Source of the DNA: Akkermansiaceae bacterium
GTDB taxonomy: Bacteria > Verrucomicrobiota > Verrucomicrobiia > Verrucomicrobiales > Akkermansiaceae
Direction of reading: 5' to 3'
DNA length: 44,338 bases
Assembly (NCBI GenBank): GCA_025354565.1
Contig: JANXMQ010000113.1
Span: 1-44,338, forward strand
In this document: one piece after another, positions 1 to 8,434 of the stretch
How the letters are laid out: each line of letters opens with the position of its first letter
How positions within the stretch are numbered: the stretch's first letter is position 1
Position numbers and translations under genes: made by a program
Notes under the pieces: model-generated
Told to the model about the DNA's origin: nothing
The model's input: the letters and a program-made list of their open reading frames with translations, nothing else
Databases searched by the model: none

Positions 1-1
1 G

Positions 2-2326
2 TTCGAGGAGGCGAAGAACTTCGGCTCGCTCATCCAGCCGTGCCTCGACGAACGGGCCATCGCCGACCTCCGCCGCGCCATCGAGGCGAAGGACCTCGGC
101 GGCCAGCTCTTCCTGCGCGAGACGCACCTCAAAGTCCTGCGCGTGCTCGAACAAGCCGAGGCGCTCACCCAGCGGTATCACGTCGTCGTGGCCAATCCGC
201 CGTATCTTGGCGCGAATCAGATGAACGGTGAGATGAAGGTCTTTGCGAAAGACTGTTATCCGGCGTCTAAGTCCGACCTCCTCGCGATGTTCATTGAACG
301 AAGCTTTTCACTCACATTCCCATCCGGATATAGCGGCTTGGTCACAATGCAAAGTTGGATGTTTCTAACTAGCTTTGAAATCTTTCGAAAGAAGGTCATC
401 TCCGAAAAAGCGATTCTTTCCATGGCTCACCTCGGTGCGAGAGCATTCGATACCATCGGTGGCGAAGTTGTGCAGGCTGTGGCATTCACAGCAAAAAACA
501 TCAGTGCTCCGCACCTACGCGGAACCTACCTCCGCTTGATTGACGGACGCTCCGAAGCCGACAAATCGGCCCTGTTCCTAGCGGCGATTGAAAACCGGAA
601 CTCCGGAAGTGTGTTTGCGGCTTCCAATTCTGACTTTGGTAAAATTCCAGGTTGTCCATTGGCCTATTGGGCGACTGCTGGGGTGTTGGAGGCTTTCAAA
701 AAGCACCCCGCATTGTCCGAGGTTGGGAATACCCGACTTCCAATGACCACAGGAGACAACGGACGTTTCATGCGCCAATGGTTCGAAGTCCGAATCGACC
801 GTATCGGATTTGGGTGCCGTTCCCGAAACGAATCGGCAGCGTCCGGCAGGCGATGGTTTCCATGCAACAAAGGAGGTCCTTTTCGGCGCTGGTATGGCAA
901 CAATTCCATCGTGGTTGACTGGGAGAACGACGGTGAACGGATTCTTGAGCTCAACACTCAGCTGTATGGCTCCCCAAGTCGCAACATCCGGAGCATGGAT
1001 GTCTACTTTCGTGAGTCTATCACTTGGTCGAGCGTCAGCAGTTCAACCTTTAGCGTCCGGCATTCGCCAGAAGGATTCCTTTTCGCAACCGGAGGTTCGT
1101 GCGCATTCCCCGAGTCAAAAGATAGAGATCTAGTATTGGGCGCTTTGCTGTCGAAGGTGTCCGACCATCTTCTTCAATTTCTAAGCCCGACGTTAAACTT
1201 TGAAGTTGGAACGGTTGGGATTCTTCCTCTCGCAAAACCGACCGACAAAGAACTGGTTTCGACGGTAGTTTCAGCCGCAACTCGAATCGCCCGCGCCGAC
1301 TGGGACAACTTCGAGACCTCGTGGGACTTCCGCGACCAGCCGTTGCTGCGGCCGGGGCTGAAGGGCGCGACGCTGGAGGCGAGCTGGCGGAATTGGGAGG
1401 CGCAGAGCACCGCCGCCATCCGCCGGATGCAGGAGCTGGAGACGGAGAACAACCGGCTCTTCATCGCCGCCTACGGTCTCGACGGCGAGTTGCAGCCCGA
1501 AGTGCCCGAGGCGCAAATCACCCTCGCCCGCGCCGAGGCCCGCCGCGACATGGCCGCCTTCCTCTCCTATGCCGTCGGCTGCATGATGGGCCGCTATGGC
1601 CTGGATGCGGAAGGGTTGATCCTCGCGAATGCCGGAGACACGCTGGCAGATTACGGGCGCGTGCTGGGTGAGAAGAATCCAGGAGTTGCTAGTTTTCAGG
1701 GTTCAGTTTTCAGTAAAGAGAAACTCAACTTCGCCCCCGACGAGGACGGCATCATCCCCGTGCTCGATGGTGAGTGGTTTGAGGACGACATCGTGGCCCG
1801 CGCCAAGGAATTCCTCAAAGCCACCTTCGGCGAGTCGGCGCGCAACGCGAACCTGGAGTTCATCAAGCAATCGCTCGGTCGCGAGCTGCGGGATTATTTC
1901 CTCACGGACTTTTACAAAGACCACCTCCAAACCTACAAGAACCGCCCGATTTACTGGTTGTTCTCCAGCGGCAAGCAGAAGGCTTTCCAATGCCTCGTCT
2001 ATCTCCACCGCTACACCCCCGGCACGCTGGCCCGCATCCGCACGGAATACGCCATCCCGCTGCAAGGCAAGCTCGGTGCCCGGATCACCCGGCTCGAAGA
2101 AGAGACCGGCCAAGCGACCGCCAGCACCACCCGCAAGAAGCTCCAAACCGAGTTGGACAAGTGCAAGAAGCAGATGGTGGAACTCATCGCCTTCGACGAG
2201 CAACTCCGCTCCTACGCCGACCAGCGGATCGAACTGGACCTCGACGACGGCGTGAAGGCCAACTACGCCAAGTTCGGCCATCTCGTCGCCGAGGCGAAGA
2301 AGGTTTGCGGCATCAAGGAGGATTGA
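2..2326 (+). CDS. pglX: BREX DNA adenine methyltransferase PglX, 3' part
   Basis: The frame is open from base 2, so the gene begins left of the window; about 775 C-terminal residues are visible, against roughly 1,200 usual for the family. PglX is the site-specific N6-adenine methyltransferase of BREX, marking host DNA and supplying sequence specificity. The catalytic NPPY motif sits in VVVANPPYLGANQM at about residue 65 of the visible part (near base 195). The conserved C-terminal block RPIYWLFSSGKQKAFQ (near base 1940) is typical of PglX, followed by a coiled-coil tail. Base composition changes sharply: line 361-420 is 22/60 G+C while line 1321-1380 is 45/60, so the presumed target-recognition part looks imported. 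A short repeat-like stretch (1692-1713) is read in frame. pglZ and brxL follow, as in type 1 BREX. Confidence 0.95.
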   Translation, partial: FEEAKNFGSLIQPCLDERAIADLRRAIEAKDLGGQLFLRETHLKVLRVLEQAEALTQRYHVVVANPPYLGANQMNGEMKVFAKDCYPASKSDLLAMFIERSFSLTFPSGYSGLVTMQSWMFLTSFEIFRKKVISEKAILSMAHLGARAFDTIGGEVVQAVAFTAKNISAPHLRGTYLRLIDGRSEADKSALFLAAIENRNSGSVFAASNSDFGKIPGCPLAYWATAGVLEAFKKHPALSEVGNTRLPMTTGDNGRFMRQWFEVRIDRIGFGCRSRNESAASGRRWFPCNKGGPFRRWYGNNSIVVDWENDGERILELNTQLYGSPSRNIRSMDVYFRESITWSSVSSSTFSVRHSPEGFLFATGGSCAFPESKDRDLVLGALLSKVSDHLLQFLSPTLNFEVGTVGILPLAKPTDKELVSTVVSAATRIARADWDNFETSWDFRDQPLLRPGLKGATLEASWRNWEAQSTAAIRRMQELETENNRLFIAAYGLDGELQPEVPEAQITLARAEARRDMAAFLSYAVGCMMGRYGLDAEGLILANAGDTLADYGRVLGEKNPGVASFQGSVFSKEKLNFAPDEDGIIPVLDGEWFEDDIVARAKEFLKATFGESARNANLEFIKQSLGRELRDYFLTDFYKDHLQTYKNRPIYWLFSSGKQKAFQCLVYLHRYTPGTLARIRTEYAIPLQGKLGARITRLEEETGQATASTTRKKLQTELDKCKKQMVELIAFDEQLRSYADQRIELDLDDGVKANYAKFGHLVAEAKKVCGIKED
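1692..1713. repeat. Short-word repeat inside pglX
   Basis: GTTTTCAG, one base, then GTTCAGTTTTCAG form a short near-tandem repeat inside the pglX reading frame. It encodes part of ASFQGSVFSKEKLN, between LADYGRVLGEKNPG and NFAPDEDGIIPVLD. Such TTTTCAG words are otherwise expected between genes. The frame stays open, so this looks like a tolerated insertion of roughly a dozen codons. That it is an insertion is inference; it needs an alignment with other PglX proteins. Confidence 0.5.
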
Positions 2327-2363
2327 AGGCCAATGAAGTTGACCGATCGCGAGCGCGGCCCTG

Positions 2364-2447
2364 AGCATACGACTTTAGCTCGCGAGCATACGACTTTAAC
2401 CCGCCAGCATATGACTTTGAGCCTCAAGCATACGACTTTAGCAACGA
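2364..2447. repeat. Four tandem 21-bp repeats between pglX and pglZ
   Basis: The core AGCATACGACTTTA starts at 2364, 2385, 2406 (AGCATATGACTTTG) and 2427, an exact 21-bp period, with diverged spacers. A 10-bp palindrome GCTCGCGAGC spans 2378-2387. Directly after come a TGACCAC doublet (2458-2471) and two ATCTGCG copies 20 bp apart (2537-2543, 2557-2563). These fill most of the 260-bp gap between pglX and pglZ. Because 21 is a multiple of three, the reverse strand reads as a 7-residue repeat (KVVC...), but I see no reason to call this a gene. Confidence 0.9.
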
Positions 2448-2586
2448 ACTCCAACTTTGACCACTGACCACTCGACACTGTTTCACTTCGACGGTCATAG
2501 ACCGCTGCTACAAATCACCTCTTGATCCCTTCTCCCATCTGCGTGAATCAGCGTTCATCTGCGGTTGAAATTTCTTTCTCTTCTCA

Positions 2587-5199
2587 ATGACATCCGACCA
2601 AATCACCACCGCCCTCGACCGACTTTTTAGTGAAGCCGGCCATCGGATTGTCATCTGGAACGACCCCGAGCAGGAGTTCCCCGATTTCGTCGAGAAACTG
2701 ACCATGGACGGAATCACCGTCCTACCTATGGATGGTGAGTCGTCATTCCGGGTCAAAAAGCGCTTGGAGATGGACGATCCCGTCGGGAAATACCTCCTTT
2801 ACAGCGGCAGGGAGATTCCGCCCATGGAGGAGGATTGGCTCTTGGACATCCGGCAATACGCCTACGCTTTCCGGGCCGACAAGGCGTCCTTGGTGATCGA
2901 CGACCTCGGCCTGGTGAATCACAGCCTGCGCGGGCATCTGGTGGCACGGCGTAAATTTTTTGAAAGCAAGGACCGCACCCGAAAACTCCAATCGCTGGTT
3001 TCCCCGACCGACATCGAGTTCGATCTCGACCGGAAGATGCTGGCCGTTCTGCTGAAATCAGAACAGCCCGACCTGTTCAGTTTCCTCCGGGTGCTGTTCC
3101 AGCGCATGGATGTGGAATCGGAGATGGACCTTTCGTTTCCCAGCGTTGCTTGGATGGATGTCGAGAAATTCGACTTGGCGGGTTTTTTCTGGGAAATGGT
3201 GAGGAGCCACTTCGGCTATGCCGAGGAGTCGCCGAGCTTGAAGAACCTGCTGATCCGTCTGCTGGCGACGGATTTTTGCCTGACATTGCGTGCGAGCGCC
3301 CCCGCTGCCATCCAATCCCTCCGGCTGCCCGACGCCGGAGCCTCCAACGTCACGGTCTTCCTTTCCCAGTGGCGGGACAGCAACAGCACCGGCCCTTCCT
3401 ATGATCGACTTTCCGCTCGCATCGCCGCCCTGCTGAAAATCGGCGACACCCTTGGAGGTTACGACTTGGATGCGTTGGAAGTCGTGCAGACATTCCAAGA
3501 CGTGGAAAAGCGAATTACCAGTTTGTTGCGTGACCGGGTGTTGGAGAATCAGGACACCCTCAATGCTACGGATGTCCATCGGTTGGCAAACCGTCGTCTC
3601 GACGCACACTGGGCGTCCTCGAATCTGCCCGACAATCGCGATACTCCGCGCTCGGGTTACCGCTCGGTCTATTCCGCGCTCGCCGCCGCCGCTGATTTCC
3701 TCGAACTCCGCCGCACCCATGCCGAAGGCTTTGGAGCGGACACGGTACCGGATCTTTGGAAGGCGTATGCCGAGGACCTTTACCGCTTCGATCAGCTCTA
3801 TCGACAGTTCAACGAACATGCCGATGCGGCGGAAGCACAGACTTGGAGCGTCCTCAAGCCGCTACGAGATCAAATCGAGCTGCACTACGGCAATGGATTC
3901 CTCGCCGGGCTGTCCCTCGCGTGGGGCGACCGGGTGGAGGATGGCTTGCTCAGGCGGTGGGAGCTTCCCGGTGTCATCAACCAAGGCGACTTCTATCAAA
4001 AGAAGGTCAGGCCGGTGCTGGAGGAGCGTGCGGACCGGAAGGTGTTCGTCATCATCAGCGATGCTCTCCGCTACGAAGCGGCTCGCGAGCTGCTGGCCGA
4101 GTTGAACGGCAAGTTTCGATTCAAGGCCGCGATGGAGGCCATGCTGGGCGTGCTCCCGTCTTACACAGCCCTTGGCATGGCAAGCCTGTTGCCTCACGAG
4201 ATATTGGCTTACAAGAGTAATGGCGACGTGCTGGCGGACGGACTATCAACCGCAGGCTTGCCCGCCCGGAACGCCGTCCTAGGGAACCATCAGGGCATCG
4301 CTGTAAAAGCCGAAGACTTGATGGCGATGAAACGAGACGAAGGTCGGGAGTTCATCAAGGGCAACCGCGTCATTTACGTCTATCACAACGTCATCGACGC
4401 CGTCGGGGACTCCGCCTCCACCGAGGGCAACACCTTCAAGGCCGTTCGGGAAGCCATCGAGTCGCTGGGACAACTGACCCGGCAAATCATCGACAAGCTC
4501 AACGGCAGCCATGTGCTCATCACCGCCGATCACGGATTTCTCTTCCAAGAAACCAGCCCCAATCTGACCGAAAAAAGCCACGTGGCGGATAAGCCCGACA
4601 GCGCCGTCATTGCCAAGAAACGCTATCTGCTAGGGCCGAATCTCCCGAACCATCCCTCGGTGTGGACTGGTAGCACCCTCGACACCGCCGGTGCCGAAGG
4701 AGGCTTCGATTTCTGGGTTCCCAAGGGCATCAACCGTTTCCATTTCGTGGGCGGTGCCCGTTTCGTCCATGGCGGCGCGATGCTCCAGGAGGTGATGGTT
4801 CCCCTCATCACCGTGAACGAGGTGGAGGGCAAATCGAAATCCAAGACGCAAACGCGAGAGGTGGGCGTGATCGTCGCGGGCCAGAATCACAAGATCACTA
4901 CCAGCCTGTATCGCTTCCAGCTCATCCAAACGGAAGCCGTGAGTGATCGGGTGAAACCCATCACGCTCAAGATCGCCGTTTATGATGGGGATGAGCCGGT
5001 AACCGGCGTGGTCAAGGAAACCTTCAAGAGCACCTCCGATAGCATGACCGAGCGCACCCGCTATGTGCCTCTGACCTTGCAGGCCAAATCTTTTGACAGT
5101 AGCAAAGCCTACCACCTGAGACTTATTGACGACGAGACCGGCATCGAGATCAGCCGCTACACCGTAACCATCGACAAAGCATTCCATGACGACTTCTAA
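2587..5199 (+). CDS. pglZ: BREX type 1 phosphatase-like protein PglZ
   Basis: This 870-residue protein has the length and layout of BREX-1 PglZ. The C-terminal half carries the alkaline-phosphatase-superfamily PglZ domain: a metal-binding core at about residues 480-500 (KVFVIISDALRYEAAREL) and the second metal site at about 640-655 (HVLITADHGFLFQ), with both Asp and the Asp-His pair present. PglZ is essential for BREX defence; its substrate is not settled. The ATG at 2587 lies 260 bp after pglX, behind a block of short repeats, so pglZ may have its own promoter or depend on readthrough. The end overlaps the brxL start by 14 bp, which suggests coupled translation of these two. Confidence 0.96.
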   Translation: MTSDQITTALDRLFSEAGHRIVIWNDPEQEFPDFVEKLTMDGITVLPMDGESSFRVKKRLEMDDPVGKYLLYSGREIPPMEEDWLLDIRQYAYAFRADKASLVIDDLGLVNHSLRGHLVARRKFFESKDRTRKLQSLVSPTDIEFDLDRKMLAVLLKSEQPDLFSFLRVLFQRMDVESEMDLSFPSVAWMDVEKFDLAGFFWEMVRSHFGYAEESPSLKNLLIRLLATDFCLTLRASAPAAIQSLRLPDAGASNVTVFLSQWRDSNSTGPSYDRLSARIAALLKIGDTLGGYDLDALEVVQTFQDVEKRITSLLRDRVLENQDTLNATDVHRLANRRLDAHWASSNLPDNRDTPRSGYRSVYSALAAAADFLELRRTHAEGFGADTVPDLWKAYAEDLYRFDQLYRQFNEHADAAEAQTWSVLKPLRDQIELHYGNGFLAGLSLAWGDRVEDGLLRRWELPGVINQGDFYQKKVRPVLEERADRKVFVIISDALRYEAARELLAELNGKFRFKAAMEAMLGVLPSYTALGMASLLPHEILAYKSNGDVLADGLSTAGLPARNAVLGNHQGIAVKAEDLMAMKRDEGREFIKGNRVIYVYHNVIDAVGDSASTEGNTFKAVREAIESLGQLTRQIIDKLNGSHVLITADHGFLFQETSPNLTEKSHVADKPDSAVIAKKRYLLGPNLPNHPSVWTGSTLDTAGAEGGFDFWVPKGINRFHFVGGARFVHGGAMLQEVMVPLITVNEVEGKSKSKTQTREVGVIVAGQNHKITTSLYRFQLIQTEAVSDRVKPITLKIAVYDGDEPVTGVVKETFKSTSDSMTERTRYVPLTLQAKSFDSSKAYHLRLIDDETGIEISRYTVTIDKAFHDDF

Positions 5200-7240
5200 C
5201 CTGCCCGCCGAACCCTCAATGGTGAATCTCGATGACCTGCTCAACGATAAATTCGCCGGTAAGGTAGTCCGCAAAGATCTGACCAAACTCGTGAAGGAGG
5301 GGGCCAACGTGCCGGTTTACGTCCTCGAATACCTGCTTGGGACCTACTGCGCGTCCCGTGATGAAGCGGTCATCGAGGAGGGCCTCAAAACCGTCAAAAC
5401 CATTCTCGCGGAAAACTACGTCCGCCCCGACGAGTCCGAGAAGGTGAAGTCCCTCATCCGTGAGCGCGGCCGGATGAAGGTCATCGACAAGGTGACGGTG
5501 AAGCTGAACGAGAAGCGCGATGTCTATGAGGCGCTGCTCTCCAATCTCGGAACGAAGGGTGTGGAGGTCGGCACCCATTTCGTGAAGCAGTATGAGAAGC
5601 TGCTCGCAGGCGGCATCTGGTGCATCATCACCCTCTCGTATTTTTACGAGGAAGGGCAAAAGGGTTCTCCTTTCGTCATCGAGGAACTCAAGCCCATCCA
5701 AATGCCGAATGTGGACCTGGAAGTTTACTTCGCCGCCCGCGAGGCTTTCACCGAAAATGAGTGGCTGGGTGCCTTGCTTCGTTCCACCGGGATGGAACCC
5801 GCCAACTTCGATACCCGCGTGAAATGGCACCTGCTGGCCCGGATGATTCCGCTGGTGGAAAACAATTTCAACGTATGCGAACTCGGCCCCCGAGGCACCG
5901 GCAAAAGTCATATTTACAAGGAAATCAGCCCGAACAGCATCCTCATCTCCGGCGGTAAAACGTCGGTCGCGAACTTGTTCTACAACATGAGTTCCCGGCG
6001 CGTCGGCTTGGTGGGCTTGTGGGATGTCGTCGCCTTCGACGAGGTGGCGGGCATCAACTTCGACGACAAGGACGGCGTCCAGATCATGAAGGACTACATG
6101 GCGTCGGGTTCGTTCGCCCGTGGCCGGGATTCCATCAACGCCTCCGCCTCGATGGTCTTCGTGGGGAACATCAACCAGCCGGTCGATACCTTGGTGAAGA
6201 CCAGCCATCTGCTGGCCCCGTTCCCGGAGGCGATGATCGACACCGCGTTTTTTGACCGTTTCCACTGCTACATCCCCGGCTGGGAAATTCCCAAAATGCG
6301 CCCCGAGTTTTTCACGGACCGTTACGGCTTCATCGTGGACTACCTCGCCGAGGTGATGCGCGAGCTACGGAAGCGGAGCTTCTCCGATGCCATCTCGAAA
6401 TACTTCCGCTTGGGCCGGGATCTGAACCAGCGGGACACCATCGCTGTGAAGCGCACCGTCTCCGGCTTGCTCAAGCTGCTTTACCCGGATGAGAGCTACA
6501 CCAAGGAAGCCGTGGCGCGTTGCCTGGACTACGCGCTCGAAGCCCGCCGCCGGGTAAAAGAGCAACTCAAGAAGATCGGCGGGATGGAATTCTACGATGT
6601 TCATTTCAGCTACACCGACATCCAAACCGGAGTGGAGAAATTCATCAGCGTGAAGGAACAGGGTGGGGGATCGCTCATTCCCGATGGCGCGATGAACCCT
6701 GGCGTGCTGCATACGGTGGCCACCGGCACGTCCCTGCTCGGTCTCTACCGGATAGAAACCCAAGTGACCTCCGGCAACGGCGGACTCAAGCTTTCGGGGC
6801 TCGGCTCGAACTCCATCGCCAAGGAGGCGATCAAGGTCGGCTTCGATTACTTCAAGGCCAATGCGGGGCGCGTCAGTGCTTCGCTCAAGCCCGGCGAGCA
6901 TGATTTTCACCTCCATCTCGTGGAACTCCATAACAGCGGACCGGCCAACGCGCTCACGCTCGCGGCGTTCGTGGCGCTTTGTTCCGCTCTCCTGCAAAAG
7001 CCCGTGCAGTCGCAGCTCGTCGTCCTCGGCAGCATGAGCCTCGGCGGCAACATCATCCCGGTCGAGAGTCTGGCGGAAACCCTCCAAGTGGCTTTCAACT
7101 CGGGGGCCAAGCGCATCCTGCTGCCCATGGCCAGCGTCACCGACATCCCCACCGTCCCCGGTGAACTCTTCGCCAAGTTTCAAACCAGTTTCTACGCCGA
7201 CCCTGCGGATGCCGTGTTCAAGGCGTTAGGGGTGGATTGA
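5186..7240 (+). CDS. brxL: BREX Lon-like AAA+ protein BrxL
   Basis: A 684-residue protein of the BrxL family, the last core gene of type 1 BREX. The N-terminal block NDKFAGKVVRKDLTKLVKEG is typical. An AAA+ ATPase core follows, with Walker A GPRGTGKS at about residues 236-243 and a Walker B-like VVAFDEVAG near 281-289. The C-terminal part (about 575-684) has the Lon protease fold signature, but the positions of the Lon catalytic Ser and Lys do not carry those residues (GPANAL where Lon has GPSAG; ESLAETL where Lon has GGLKEKL). The protein therefore probably acts as a DNA-dependent ATPase rather than a protease. The annotated start overlaps pglZ; an ATG at 5219 (MVNLDDLLN) fits family N-termini equally well. 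Confidence 0.95.
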   Translation: MTTSNLPAEPSMVNLDDLLNDKFAGKVVRKDLTKLVKEGANVPVYVLEYLLGTYCASRDEAVIEEGLKTVKTILAENYVRPDESEKVKSLIRERGRMKVIDKVTVKLNEKRDVYEALLSNLGTKGVEVGTHFVKQYEKLLAGGIWCIITLSYFYEEGQKGSPFVIEELKPIQMPNVDLEVYFAAREAFTENEWLGALLRSTGMEPANFDTRVKWHLLARMIPLVENNFNVCELGPRGTGKSHIYKEISPNSILISGGKTSVANLFYNMSSRRVGLVGLWDVVAFDEVAGINFDDKDGVQIMKDYMASGSFARGRDSINASASMVFVGNINQPVDTLVKTSHLLAPFPEAMIDTAFFDRFHCYIPGWEIPKMRPEFFTDRYGFIVDYLAEVMRELRKRSFSDAISKYFRLGRDLNQRDTIAVKRTVSGLLKLLYPDESYTKEAVARCLDYALEARRRVKEQLKKIGGMEFYDVHFSYTDIQTGVEKFISVKEQGGGSLIPDGAMNPGVLHTVATGTSLLGLYRIETQVTSGNGGLKLSGLGSNSIAKEAIKVGFDYFKANAGRVSASLKPGEHDFHLHLVELHNSGPANALTLAAFVALCSALLQKPVQSQLVVLGSMSLGGNIIPVESLAETLQVAFNSGAKRILLPMASVTDIPTVPGELFAKFQTSFYADPADAVFKALGVD

Positions 7241-7336
7241 TGCTTTTTGATTTTGGCTACCGAAACGACCAGATCATGAACCGACATCGTTTCACCGCCA
7301 TCAAGGATCGCCGAAGCCAGCCTCGATGACCGGGCG

Positions 7337-7630
7337 ATGGAACTTTTCAAGCTCTCGCTGATCGGGCAGATGGATGTAGCTCCAGACGATGAGCTGCTCT
7401 TCGCCGGGGAGGATAGAAAGACTGATGGATCACATTTCGCCAAATTCGCATGGCTGAACAAGGGAGGTATCGAATCCATCACGACTCACATGGAATCCGA
7501 CACCGAGTTCGCCGAAGGCATCACCGGGATTTTGGAGTTAGAGCCTGCCAATCCCGGAGAATGGCTCAGCATCAATCGCGGCTATGCCGAAAATCTGTTG
7601 GAAAAATACACCTCCGAGGACTCGGAGTGA
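7337..7630 (+). CDS. Small acidic hypothetical protein downstream of brxL
   Basis: A 97-residue acidic ORF (MELFKLSLIGQMDVAPDD...) that I do not recognise; no signal peptide or membrane segment is visible. It follows brxL by 96 bp on the same strand and ends shortly before the convergent antitoxin gene. The reading frame is open upstream of the ATG back to a stop at about 7274 (TDIVSPPSRIAEASLDDRA), but there is no standard start there, so the protein may be a 5'-truncated remnant or may start at 7337. A separate 29-codon ORF starts at 7239, overlapping the brxL stop. A BREX accessory role is possible from position only. Confidence 0.5.
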   Translation: MELFKLSLIGQMDVAPDDELLFAGEDRKTDGSHFAKFAWLNKGGIESITTHMESDTEFAEGITGILELEPANPGEWLSINRGYAENLLEKYTSEDSE

Positions 7631-7664
7631 ATCATCCGACCATGGCTTTCCGGTGTTCCGAAAA

Positions 7665-8057
7665 TCAAGCCACCGCTTCTTGAAGCACTTCGGGATGTTT
7701 TAGGGCGATGGAGATCAGCATACGGGCCGCACCGGAAGGTTCGCGCTTTTTTTGTTCCCAACTGCGGAGGGTGCTGAGTCCGATTCCGAGGAGATCTGCA
7801 AAGGCTTCCTGTGTCAGATCGAGGGAGTGCCGAACCTTGGCGACCTCGCTCTTGGCCTCCCATGCTTTGGCGGACTGCCGACGCTGGGTATCAGGATTCA
7901 CCGCGATTCGGGAGAAGGTGCCATCCGGCCGTTTCTCGATGCGGAACACTCTGGAGGGAGTGCGCTCGCCACGTTCCAGCGCGTCTTTTTTCGCCTTGAG
8001 TCCGGCAGCGGCGGAAGTGCGGACAGTCGTCTTGGTGGTGGCCGGGGTCGCTTTCAT
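7665..8057 (-). CDS. HigA/NadS-type antitoxin, XRE helix-turn-helix
   Basis: A 130-residue protein starting at the ATG at 8057, which overlaps the toxin stop by 4 bp (ATGA). The C-terminal half has an XRE-type helix-turn-helix: RHSLDLTQEAFADLLGIGLSTLRSWEQ, followed by KKREPSGAARML, as in antitoxins of the HigA/NadS group. The N-terminal 60 residues are basic and low complexity (KATPATTKTTVRTSAAAG). It should neutralise the product of the upstream gene and repress the pair. The gene order toxin then antitoxin is that of higBA. Confidence 0.88.
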   Translation of the reverse strand: MKATPATTKTTVRTSAAAGLKAKKDALERGERTPSRVFRIEKRPDGTFSRIAVNPDTQRRQSAKAWEAKSEVAKVRHSLDLTQEAFADLLGIGLSTLRSWEQKKREPSGAARMLISIALKHPEVLQEAVA

Positions 8058-8359
8058 GGTTTCTTCTTTTTGAGTTCCTTCAACTGAGCTTGGCTGAGAT
8101 TTTCCGATTCGTTCTTGGCGTAGAGGTCGAGAAGCAGGATGCGGTCGTCGTCGGTGATCCAGTAGTAGATGACGCGAGCGCCGCCTCGTTTCCCGTGGCC
8201 CTTGGCAGCCCATCGGAGTTTGCGGCAGCCGCCGGAACCGGGGATGATGTCGCCGGCGTCGGGTTGCTCCATCAAATACATCTGGATCGCGAAGATCCCA
8301 TCGTCACCGATCAGGCGGAGTGCTTTTTCGGTAAAATCGGGATCTTCCTCGAAGGTCAC
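8054..8359 (-). CDS. HigB/RelE-like toxin
   Basis: A 101-residue protein of the RelE/ParE superfamily, HigB/GinB-like: RKLRWAAKGHGKRGGARVIYYWITDDDRILLLDLYAKNE is the typical core, with a small beta-sheet and basic residues that bind the ribosome or mRNA in the family. Translation starts at GTG 8359; an in-frame TAG lies four codons upstream, so no longer start exists. The stop overlaps the antitoxin ATG by 4 bp, so the two are coupled. The pair sits between BREX and the integrase and probably stabilises the island. Confidence 0.88.
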   Translation of the reverse strand: MTFEEDPDFTEKALRLIGDDGIFAIQMYLMEQPDAGDIIPGSGGCRKLRWAAKGHGKRGGARVIYYWITDDDRILLLDLYAKNESENLSQAQLKELKKKKP

Positions 8360-8434
8360 GGCGATATTCTACGGATGATTTCATGGCGGGCAAGGTCATA
8401 CTTAGTATTATTTCAGGGGAGGGGAGATGTCGCT

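Noticed and set aside
2364..2447. Possible CRISPR-like array
   Set aside because: The repeat core is 14 bp with about 7-bp spacers and a fixed 21-bp period, far from CRISPR dimensions, and no cas genes are near.
2263..2478. Reverse-strand 71-codon ORF with a KVVC-type 7-residue repeat
   Set aside because: The peptide repeat simply reflects the 21-bp tandem DNA repeat between pglX and pglZ. The frame runs into antisense pglX and has no start context.
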